Source: Antennarius striatus (lineage: Eukaryota > Chordata > Actinopteri > Lophiiformes > Antennariidae). Taken from it: a stretch of 64,000 nt of DNA. Both the position numbers and the translations under genes were made by a program. Shown piece after piece: positions 37,801-48,110 of the stretch (position 1 is its first letter; each line of letters begins with the position of its first letter). The stretch is from the NCBI RefSeq assembly GCF_040054535.1, contig NC_090779.1, positions 20,074,501 to 20,138,500 on the forward strand, written 5' to 3'. A model generated the notes under the pieces. The model was given only the letters and a program-made list of their open reading frames with translations. It ran no database searches and had not been told where the DNA came from.

Positions 37801-40734
37801 AGATTCAAGCATTTTTACAGTGTAATAAACTAAGTCTCAATATTTATTTATTTTTTGGCAGATATGCTGGAGATCTATCTTTACCAGGACTGGACAGCAA
37901 AATTTATGATCTGACAGATGCACGCATAAAGCTTTAAATGATGGAGATCTGACACCAGTACATGCAATAAAAGAGAAACACATCCACAGCTATAAGTGGA
38001 GTTCATATTTTAGCATGAAACTCAATAGAAGATACAATCCATGATGTTCTCAACTCTTTGGTTCATGCATTTTCTTGTCAAATTTGGTTTATTTGCACAC
38101 AATTTGTCGCTGCTTTATTACATATTTATTACATATCTGCATGACCTGACCATTAGTGAAGGCTTGCGTATATTTGCCTCTGTGTGATTAAAAGGTACAC
38201 CACATTAAAATGTCAGTTTGCTTTGCATGGGCACAAGTTCTGCTTTATTTAGGACACTTCCGCTTTAACTTTTCCATTTCCTCTAGATTTACTGTTATTG
38301 GAAGACAAAGTTCATTTCCTTTCGAGACCTGTTGGAGTATATTACACTCAAACAAAGCAGTGAAGAAGTAAAGTGAATTTTACATGTTTAAAGAGTGAAT
38401 ATGAGGTTGAATCTTTTTCCTTTTTTATTATTAAACCTTGAGTGTTGTCTCCATGAATTCATGCCCTTAGGAGCGTTGCACAAGTAAATACTGTTTGCAT
38501 ACCAATAGTCTTCAATTAACTGACTGAATCTGAAATAAACCATTTTTGTTCAACCACTTAAAGGCATCCTGATTTGGTTGTTTTAGTTTAAATTTCAGCA
38601 TGTTAAATCACAAAATATACCAGAATCGAAGAATTTATGTCTGAGTAGGATTAAATCTACCAAATCATGTGTTTACACTTAGTAGGTGGCAGGATTTCAA
38701 TAGGCTTTAGACATGAGCTCTGGCAGCTGCAGCTCATTCTGACAGAAGATGCTTCAGGCTTCACCCTCCCTACCAAATATTTATTCACGCCTGGTGCTCA
38801 TAAATGATTGAGCATCGAAATGCATTTCTGATCCTATGGCATCAACTGCCTTGACTTCTGAGGTCAGCCACTACAATATGCTGATTGTTCCCAGAAGTGT
38901 ATAAGTGAGGAGGTTCTGATAAGCATCAAGACATTTCAGGGTTCAGTGTGTAGAGTCAAGCCTGACTGGAAATAAAAACGTCCTGCTGCTATAGATATCA
39001 CGGCTGAACAACTCCTGTAAAACATTCACAGGTGCTTCTGACCAGTGTGTGATCACAAGATAATAAACCACTGACAAGTAGAGAAAGAAAGTTCACTAAC
39101 ACAGTGTGAAAATCTCTGTTGACATCACTATCACGTACAGATTCTCTCGTGCAGGATGATCCCTGTAGAGCTGCTTTTACTTCAAAGTGTGATTTGCAAA
39201 TTTAGGATTCATCATACATCAACAGAGGTACGTGTTGCTTTTTCTGACATTTCATAATGCGGTGAAACGTGCAGGGCGAACATGCTGGGGTGTCTGAGGG
39301 TTAAGAGGCTGAATCCCAGGGCCTGTACTGGAAGGGGGACACCTAGTGGTCACCAGGGGAACAGGAAAGCCCCCACATGTTTATTCAGACTCCGAAAAAA
39401 GGAACTCAATTCCTCAATGATCCAACTTTAGTGAACTTATGTGACTGTCACACATTGAAGGTGATGAAGAAATTTTAAAATCTAGGTTTATGTACTGTAG
39501 AGATTTTAACAATGGACGTTTCTTCGTCTGTAAGCAACTGCACAGAACTTACATGAATACAATCAATAGAAAACTTTGGACTCAAATGTGAAACTAGAAC
39601 CAAGGCCGTCACAGGCTGCAAAATCCCATGACACCCCTGAATTCAAAATTTTACCCTGACCTACTTGCATAGGTCAAAGCACTAACTTTGATCCATGGTC
39701 TTACTCGCAAAGGCCTTCTCCCTCATCTTTCGATCTTATCCGGTTCCTGATTGTACTAAAGTTGAAATTTGACCTACTTTTCTCAAGGTCGACATCTCAT
39801 TTTCACCAACAAACGGACCAGCGGATGAACGGACAAACACATGAACACTGACAATTACATCACTGCTTTGAAGTTGTAATAAGCAGAAAAAAAAATCCTA
39901 CATCTTAAAATCAGTTAATATAATTCCAATCGATTTTAAATGCAAGTCAAAAAAAATGTAAATTAACAGATTTTTGAAAATAGGATATACAATGTCCTAG
40001 TTGGACATGAATTACACACAGAAATAGTCGACAGACTACGGTATAATTTCGATGGGAATGACCATTATGTCATAAAGTCTGTGAGTACACAGACCGCTGA
40101 TCTTTAATATCGAAATATCAGTGAAATGAATTACATTACAAGCACAGCTACAGTATAACTCCAGGACAAATTCATATGAAGGAAAAAGAAAAATACAAAC
40201 TTTAAATTTAAAAAAATGTACAGAAATTACAGAAAGCAGTTTGAGTTAAAAACCAATGCCTGAAAAATGGTTTGAAGTCATAATCCTAAAGACAAAATAC
40301 ACTTGGCTTGGAAATTTGTATCGACACATTTATACACACCATCATTAATATGTACATGACATTTCAATGGTACTGCAAAAAACTGGGTCACAGAAATAAA
40401 GGTGATGTTTGTTACCGGTCGTTCTCTTTCTTGATCTCCTTTTACAATAATAATTGTGACCAACTCCTTAATCCAAAACACCAGGCAAACAGTCTACAGG
40501 TGAAATGGAGCCCACGTGGGAATCAAAGCTGGACATGTGATGATTGAACCCTTTGTTTCTTACCTACACAGAAATCATCATGGCTGACTTTTTTTAAAAA
40601 AAATCATTGGATGTTAGTATCAGCCACAGTTTTAAACTTTGTTGTTTTTTTTTTATTTTACAGCAGTGCCACGAGTGTTCAGTGATGGCTTTCCGTGTCT
40701 GAAAAAGTCTCAAATATGTGCTATTTGCATAGTC

Positions 40735-43700
40735 TTAATGCAGTTTGTGTTTTCTTTTCTTGTGTTTTTTGTCCTTCTTCTTGCAGGAACATTTAACACA
40801 AAACCACTGCTGGTCCTCAGGAGGGGCCGTATGGATCCCAGCGCAGGGCCTGAGCAGAAGAAAGGCAACAAAGTGATTCAGATTAGAGGAAGAATGCGGA
40901 GGATGCAGCCAGTTCCAGATTTGTGAGGTTTAACACTGCATGTGAAAAAAGGGAATCTAGAGATAATTCAGTGCAATACAACAAAAATCTTTCTACCCTT
41001 GAAAAGCTATTAAACAATTTACTACAGTACTGAAATAAAAAAAAATCTTTATGTACTTATTTTTAAACCATATAAAAAGACCATATAAGAAGATTACAGG
41101 TTATTTTAAAATAATTAACTCTTTCTACATCTGTAGATATGATGCTGATGATTATCTTTGTTGTGTTGTTCAGTGTTAGTCTTTTTTGTATAATTACAGT
41201 ATTTTCCACACTGGCGCACTGGATTATAAGGCGCAGTCAGTTTTTGAGAAAAATAAGGGCTTTTAGGTGTGCCTTATAGTGCAGAAAATACTGTGTATGT
41301 TTCTCTTTTGTGACAAATGTGTTAATTGATAACTGTAATTAATTCAAAAACTCAACAATTCACCAAACTGTGAATTTTGGTGGTCATTACAGACACAAAA
41401 ACACAAACAATAAAGGCTAATGTTAACTTATTGCAATACAACTATAATGTTTGTAAAACTACTGCATGGTACAAAATGAGTTCAATACAAAAGAGAAGGA
41501 AAAAGAAAGCCTCCTACCAATGATACCAATCATCGCAGTCGTCACAACCGATCATGAGACTACCATCATCAGGTTTGTTGCATCCAGGACAAATCCAGAT
41601 CTTGTTTCCCCATTCATCTCGGATCTGGGAAATAAAAATGCAAAACTTAAAGATGACACTGCTCAATGATTTAATGCAAGGCAAAACACAAAATTAATTT
41701 TGTACTAAGAGTAATTTAATGATGGTCAAAGTGGACACACAGCAAAGACATGTGCTTGAGGAAGAACAAAACTGCATTATCAGAGCAGGAGCACTCACCA
41801 CGTAGGTGCTAACGGTCTCAGTCACCACGCTGCGGACCGGCGTTTTGAGCGACGATGCAGGAGAGAGCATTGGGGTCGGACTGATCATTAATAACGGGGC
41901 TGGGGCCGGTGGAAGTAGCGATGCAGGTGGGGGCGGAATGGGCACAACTGGTGAGATAACTGGGGGTGGCGGGGGCGTCCGAGGTCGATTCACTGGGCCA
42001 GACTTGGCAGCGGGGGTCTTGGGGATCGGAGTCTTGGCTTCTGAGTTTGGAACCACCTTACTGATAACGCTGGAGAGGGACAGACACGAAGACAAGTCGG
42101 TATCAACCTTGAATTTGTCAGCGATACAACATTAACCATGCACACAAATGTCAGAAAAATTTGGTCTCCAATGGAATTCAGCTCACATTTTGTCCTGTCC
42201 TGCTCCCACCCGAAGCGTCAGCCTGGGAATGACTGGAGAAGGTAAAGCTGCTGGAGTTTCTACTTTCACCTGCAAACAGGAGGCAAAAGGAAAATTTCAA
42301 CAACGCTCTTAAAAAAAAAAAAGGTGACAGAACGAAATGGCAGGTTACCTTCTCCAATCGAATTCTCTCTTTCTCCTTCTCTTTCTCCTTCTCTCGTTTT
42401 TCCTTTTCCCTCTCCTTTTCTTTCCTCTTCTCTTCCTTCTCTCTCTCCTTTTCTTTGGCCTTCTCTCGCTCTTTATCTTTTTTCTTTTTCTTCTCCTTTT
42501 TGTCTTTCTTCTTGTCCTTCTCTTTGCCCTTTACATCCTTATCCTGGAGGAGCGGGGCTAAAGGAGGAAGCATGGAGGGCATACGCAGGCAGGCGGCAGG
42601 GCTGAACAGCGGTGGGACTTCCCCCAGAGCGAAGGGGGCCAACGCAGATTGTTTCTGCTTGTCGTCTTTATTCCGGTCTTTTGCCTTGTCCTTCTTGTCT
42701 TTGTCCTTTTTATTTTTCTCCTTGTCCTTCTTTTTGTCTTTATGTTTCTCCTTGTCCTTCTTCAGACCATCTCCATCTCTGGATTTGATCTTGATGGAAC
42801 CCTCTGGCAGAGTGAAGTCTCGCTGTGCAAAGAGCTCATCGTCCTTCAGTCCAAACTCCTTCCAGGGCATCTTACCATCCTTGGAAAAGTCTTTGTTTTT
42901 ATCCCTGTTCTTCTCCTTGTTCTTCTCCTTCAACTTGCTCTTATCCTTTTCCCGGTCTTTGTCTTTTGGCTTATCTTTCTCCTTTTTCTTCAGTTTTGTC
43001 TTGAGCTCCTTCTTCAGCTTCTTCTTCACATCTACTGGTGACACAATCTTGTTCTTCTCCTCAAACAGTTTGAGCAGAGGTTCAGGTGTAGGTGGTGAGG
43101 CCGAACCTGACGACACATATTCTTCTTGGTTTGGCTGGGGAGCAGATGGACCCCCTTGGTTGACCTTTCGTATCACTTCATTAATTGAATCATCCATAGT
43201 CCAGTTTCCTAGGCCTGCGTGTGCCTGAAGGTGAAGTGGTGTCGAGGTGTCTTTTACAGAATTGCTCGGCCCGACGAGGAGCTTAGGTGTCGTCGGCTCC
43301 ATGATGGTGAGCCTCCTCGGGCTGGAGAATCCATTGCTATCCGAGTCCGAACCCGAGGAAAAAGCAAAAGGATCAGGCTCCCGCTCAGCACAAGCTCTGG
43401 CAATCACAGCATCGATGGAGTCGTCAATAGCCGTGTTTTCAGGTTCCGTTTTGAAGGTACCCTCAGCTAAGTCCCTGTCATCCGTATTGAGACGCATGTG
43501 GATGTTCTCCTTTCCCATCCTCTCACTCAGAGCAGACAGCGGTAGCTTATGCAGAACATCTGTCTTGCTCTGGGGTTGGGATACTTTGGCTGAACCCATC
43601 TTTGGACTCTTGGGGCTTTTAGGACTCTTCATCCTTCCCGGAGATTTCTTTTTTTCCTTCGATGGTTTTGGAGAATGGATGGGACTACTGCCCATCGGAA

Positions 43701-45663
43701 CAGGAAGGACTCCTTTAGGGGACTTAGTCCGTTGCCTGCCAGGGGAAGAGGCCTTGGGTTTTCTTCCAGGAGTGGTCAGGCCCTTTTGATCAGAGTGTTT
43801 TGGTACGACAGGCACAGGTCTAAAGGAAGGAAGCGTTCCAGAGGGTGTTTCAGGAGACATGGGGTCCAGGCTATCGTGAGACGGCAGCATGCCAGGAGGA
43901 ACACGTTGAGGATTCAGAGAGGTAAGGGGCTCCCTGGGCTCCACTCCCCATTCTGGGCTGAGGCCAGGATACATGCGCGGTCTCTTGGAGGTAGGCATCA
44001 TCCCCATAGCTGCATCAGGACTGTCCAGGTGCCTCTTAAGTGGGTGATTCTCGTCGTTTACAGTCTCGTCTTCGTCCATTTCCTCCTCATCCTCTTCTAA
44101 TGCCACCTGCATAGCTTCGGCTGAGGTGCCCATGTCAGCAAGGACCTCCTCCTCCTCTTCTTCTGAAAGGACAAAAAAAGAGGATATGAAATATATTTAA
44201 CAGATTAAAAAGCTGATCATTTGGACCCACAAAAAGGATTACATTGAGACGCTTATCTGCCAGTTTGAAGGTAAATCTGACATTCTTCAAGCACTCAATA
44301 AATCAGTTCTTTATAAATTCCTTGGAACAGAGAGTAGAGACTGTCCCAACAACATGGATAATATGAGCATAAACACTAATCCAACCACAAGGTTTTTGTC
44401 AAAAGGGAAGGTTCTACCCTAAAAAAATTGTGTATCATTCATTAACTTTGACGTTATTCAAACTCAGACGCTGTGCAAATAAAGCAACACTCATTTATGT
44501 AATAATAATCAAATTATAAATGTGAAATAACCATGACACAGATTTGAGGAAAGGTGAAAGGTGTCTGATATATATACTGTAATCCACATTCAGTGGTAAA
44601 GAGTGGATTAAAAAAAAAGAGAAAAGATCATTTTAAGTATAATGAGCATTGGATAAAGTTTGATCAAGGAAGCTCTGTGCTCACATAACTTATACGTCAT
44701 CCACCTTAAACACATTCCAACCTGTGGGAAACACTGAACACACACTCATACATTCCCACAAGTATACACACAGCCATGGATGTACTGACCCTCCTGTAAG
44801 GAGACCAACGGTGGCATGTAATCCGGAATATAATCCTTCCTTTCCTCTGTATCTCGGACTCCTGGCTGAGGAAACTGCAGGACATTGTTCTTGCTGACAG
44901 GAAAGACTGGTAGTTGATGGACGAAGGGCACGGGCTCCAGGTTGTGGACATAATCCTCCAGTTCACTCAGACTCACTCCCAGCAACCTAAAAGCCTGACT
45001 CACATCATCCAAGACTGGGTCGGTTCTTCCATCTGAAATGCAGTACAAACATTAAACATCAGTACACACTCCGTATGACTCTTGTTTGATTAAATGTGCA
45101 GTTAAAACTAAAGATTAACGTGGCACAAAACTTTATAAGGAAGGGACTGGGCTGCACTAAACAGAACATCCCTCCATTTATATAGGCAGTAACGTTGGAG
45201 CTAGCAATACTCAACAGGTCACACATTGAGAGATTCTTCAAAGCAATAAAACAAGCACTACCCTCACCTATACTACTCATGATGAAACTATATATTAATG
45301 ATGAGGTGACAACATCTAGAAAGCATCGCAGCTACAGTAACAATGCATGGAAGCTGGTTAGCGTTATAGCTACTGTACTTTTTGACACATGAAGCTTTGC
45401 TAGGGGGCGCCAGTCACAGTCAGTCAACAACAACGTGATAGAGAACTTCAGTTATTCAGGCTTAAAAAGTCATCAGGCTACTAAAAGGACCACTTACAGA
45501 GCTCGGAGTATCGATGGCAGGCCCTGGATAACTGTTGTATATATCGATGCAGGACATCGGACAAGAGATCGCAAGCAGTGAGCTGAACCGCGTCCCAACC
45601 CAAAGCCTGGCAGATCTGCGCCACCGACACACGCAGCAGCGAGCGGGCATAGCTCTCGCACAT
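40735..45663 (-). CDS. taf3: taf3, TFIID subunit 3 (complete)
   Basis: Core subunit of general transcription factor TFIID. Its histone fold pairs with TAF10, and its PHD finger binds H3K4me3 at active promoters. Coding exons: 45498-45663, 44790-45032, 42349-44162, 42187-42269, 41799-42069, 41518-41624, 40735-40849; 2799 bases, 932 aa plus TAA, all in phase (human is 929 aa). The ATG at 45663 gives MCESYARSLLRVSVAQICQA; an in-frame TGA lies just upstream. In order: histone fold (about 1-75), a PQPG...EERKDYIPDYMPP block, an acidic stretch (from 137), Pro/Ser-rich SPKSPK repeats, long Lys/Glu/Asp-rich tracts, a Pro-rich linker, PHD (about 860-915) and a Lys/His-rich tail. The PHD has C871, C874, C886, C889, H894, C897, C912, C915. 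W869, D878, M883 and W892 fit the H3K4me3 pocket. Confidence 0.97.
41195..41296. mobile_element. Short inverted-repeat element (MITE) in taf3 intron
   Basis: The left end acagtattttccacac matches, inverted, the right end gtgcagaaaatactgtg. Inside are ggattataaggcgca and its approximate inverse gtgccttatagtgc. This about 100-bp hairpin-like element belongs to a family common in fish genomes. It lies between the last two taf3 coding exons. Confidence 0.7.
41518..41624 (-). CDS. taf3: taf3 PHD-finger exon
   Basis: Encodes IRDEWGNKIWICPGCNKPDD through CDDCDDWYHW: the first zinc ligand pairs and the hydrophobic Trp and Met that read trimethylated lysine 4 of histone H3. The PHD is finished by the final exon (40735-40849), which adds the last three cysteines and the basic KKKDKKHKKRKHKLH end. 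Confidence 0.96.
42349..44162 (-). CDS. taf3: taf3 large exon (acidic and KEK-rich linker)
   Basis: A single 1814-base exon encodes residues 137-740. It opens with a Glu-rich stretch and DMGTSAEAMQVALEEDEE, then a KRPRMYPGLSPEW segment, SPKSPKSPK motifs, DSIDAVIARACAEREPDPF, SINEVIRKV, and two long lysine/glutamate/aspartate tracts. The low-complexity coding makes long open frames on the opposite strand, which are shadows. The tandem-duplication breakpoint corresponds to a point near the 5' end of this exon. Confidence 0.95.
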
Positions 45664-46230
45664 CTCGCTGACTTTGCTATGGTAGTAAATCCAGTCAGTT
45701 CCTTTTCCAAATCATGTCTCCGGTCTTCATGTCTCACAACACGCCCAAAGGGCTAGAGATAATCCGCCACGGCGGTTGATTTTTGACATTTACTTCAGTA
45801 AATATGTTGGCGGTTTCGCCTGCGTCGCCATCTTGAGTCCATCGACATAGCCCTCCCAGGAACTCAGATCGCGCATGCGCATAAGTCAGTGTCTGGCTCT
45901 ACAGCTGTGTTGTGTTCAAGGGGTTTAGCGCTGCGGGAAAGATGCGCATCACAGTGTGTTCGGTTCTCTGCTTTGTCAATAAAATGAGGCAGAAATACTC
46001 AGGGGATTTCGATAACGTTATGTACTGTGATCAAAGAGAGTTTGTGCTTTTATCTTCAATATAGAAAGAGAGGCCGTTTTTCTTATTCCCAACACAATGG
46101 AAGATGATTATGGAGTAAATTGATCAAAAATAAAATATGTGTTTTATGCAGGTACGAACATTTTATGATATTCTATCATGGCCCTGTCATGTGGTGACAC
46201 AGAAGAACTGCAGTGTCGCTCGTTAGTTGC
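45664..46230 (-). promoter_or_regulatory. taf3: taf3 promoter with YY1 and NRF1 motifs
   Basis: Upstream of the taf3 ATG, the minus strand carries a sense-oriented YY1-type CAAGATGGCGACG (45835-45823), typical of sites just downstream of TATA-less start sites. At 45871-45880 there is a full palindromic NRF1 site GCGCATGCGC. The area is CpG-containing and has no TATA box. Such promoters are usual for housekeeping genes. The tandem copy at 50 kb does not carry this DNA. Confidence 0.65.
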
Positions 46231-46339
46231 GACACTGCTTTACGGTAAGATCGTAAGTGTGTGCGGGAGATGCCCTGCGTGCGTAATCGATGCACCTGCC
46301 CGCACCTGTTCTTGTTCTGTCCGCAGCCCTTCATAAAGG

Positions 46340-46530
46340 CCTGCAGCGATACCCACTGTAGCCGCACAACAAGGCGGGTCCGGGTTCGAGTACCGCTCTG
46401 TGCGGTGTTTGCGTGTTCTCCCTGTGTCCACGTGGGCCTCCCCCCACCTCCAAAAACATAGCTTCAGGTTAATTGGCCGTTCCAAATTGCCCGTAGGAGT
46501 GTGTGTTTGTATGTCTCTGTGTAGCTCAAG
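46340..46530 (+). mobile_element. Degraded Mermaid/V-SINE-like SINE
   Basis: The box-B-like gggttcgagtaccgctctgt, then tgcgtgttctccctgtgtcc, ggttaattggccgttccaaa and ttgcccgtaggagtgtg, follow the order of the fuller copy at 60654-61024. The 5' tRNA-like head is eroded. It ends at about the left edge of the duplicated block A. Confidence 0.75.
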
Positions 46531-48110
46531 GTTTACCTGAAAACATGTTGAAATGAGTAATCAGTAATCTCCTCGGGATGACCTTTAGTCATTCACCAGT
46601 GGTGTTAGACAGGAATCTGTTGGAGCGCAGGCTCTTATCACTCCAATCACAACTGTATTTCTTGAATGCCTGAACATTTATTTTTGATACCAGTTTTCTA
46701 AATGATATTGTGCATTTTTTTTCTTAGTGAATGTATTTATTGTATTATTATAGTCATACAACTCCACATACATGAAAGGACGTCTCTCGCCAAAACCTTC
46801 CATATTTCATATTTTATTTATCAATCTCAACAACTTTCAGGGGAGGGGGGGGATTAATGAAACTAAAAAAGAATTACATTGGGCAGTGGGGGTTTATTAC
46901 TCCTGCCAGGGTAATCTGATTGACTCAAAACACAATGGAATGTAACTAATCAGAATCAAACTGAACAAACATTAACCAGTGTGGATTGATTTAAATAAGA
47001 CTAACAATTTTTGACACTATACTAGCCAGCATAAACGTCAGGAACAATGAACATTTAGCTTGTCGTTATGTTGTTATGGTCAAACAATTCCACATTCAAG
47101 TATTAAGGAACATTTTCAGTAACCAGAACAGGCTAAAGTAACATACATACTTATTTAACATAGAAACAATCACAATCTTATTTTCAAGAAATCAAAAACT
47201 TGAAATCATTTTAAAAAACCAACAAAAACCAATGCAAACAAAAAACAAAAAATCTTGTACGAGGCTTTATATCACAAGCCAGAATTCTTTTAAAACTAGT
47301 AATTGTACAGAAAATGCATAAATTCAGTATTAAAGTCTGTATCAAAATCTATATTAAAGTATTAAATCGTACAGCAAATGCATAAAGTCTGTATTAAAGT
47401 CTATTATTATACATCCCTCAGTCCACACGAGAGCTGAGGGATGACACAAACAATGCACCAAAAACAATGCAAACACTATAGACATTTCACTCTACCCATG
47501 TCTAACTAGGCCTGTTTATTTTTTTATTTCTATGCCTATTTATGAATTTTCTATTTGTACATTATTGATGGTTTATTTATTACTCTATTTGGTGTTGGTA
47601 CTACTTTCTATGTGCTGGTGCTTTTTGTGTGCTTTTTCTGTGTTCTGTGTACTCACTGCTGTGTGTGACGGAGATGTTAATTTCCCTGATGGAACCTCCT
47701 TAAGAGATCAATACAGTTATACTCTACTCTCTCTACTTTGTTATGATGAAAAAAAAATTGCAATACAAAAATCCCTTGAGAAAATGTTTACAATGCAATT
47801 GCCAATATAACTGTAGCAAAATACAAATGTATATAGTATTTACAAGACACCTTGAATGGTGATTTCAAATAAAATATACAACTGAACAACATGAACAAAA
47901 ACATTGTTTATTGATAGATACAAAAGAGCTGTTAATGCACTGAAGAAAAATAAGAACATGTCTCATATTTGAAACAAAATGGCATTACTTCCGAAAACAA
48001 ACAAAAAAAGTCAAAATTGAGGCACTGAGACATTGAAATCAATTACTCTTGATTACTCGTTCCACACATTTATGCTGGATATTTGAATATAAAGCTCTTT
48101 ATCCTTGTTA
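46524..48110. repeat. Duplicated block A (copy of tasor2 3' flank)
   Basis: Direct-orientation copy of 52637-54045. Both start with caaggtttacctgaaaacat and share gacctttagtcattcaccag, aaaggacgtctctcgcc, ctcaacaactttcaggggag, aacaatgaacat, gagctgttaatgcactgaag and ttgattactcgttccacaca. Block A lacks the roughly 220 bases that hold the predicted last tasor2 exon in block B, and carries an inserted dispersed repeat (about 47405-47755). It abuts the truncated taf3 copy. Confidence 0.9.
47480..47735 (+). repeat. Dispersed repeat, copy 2, inserted in block A
   Basis: Nearly the same sequence as 4480-4735, including tactactttctatgtgctgg and ggaacctccttaagagatca. It is absent from the matching place in block B (near 53440), so it was inserted after the tandem duplication or lost from B. 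Confidence 0.75.

Larger units (their letters stand above)
32945..40734. other. Spacer between taf3 and celf2
   Basis: About 7.8 kb without any exon I can support. It includes a (ATC)n microsatellite (34766-34833), repeat-free stretches that look like conserved noncoding elements (about 33.95-34.52 kb and 35.9-36.07 kb), and AT-rich DNA. The end near 40.7 kb is presumably taf3 3'UTR. Confidence 0.5.

Noticed and set aside
42455-44100. Long plus-strand open frames (257, 180, 141 and 130 codons) opposite taf3
   Set aside because: They are antisense to the Lys/Glu-rich taf3 exon; the AAG/GAG-biased codons give CTT/CTC on the other strand, which lacks stops. No splice or domain support.
45535-45756. 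Plus-strand frame opposite taf3 exon 1, repeated at 49998-50228
   Set aside because: Antisense shadow of the conserved histone-fold exon; it is duplicated only because taf3 exon 1 is.
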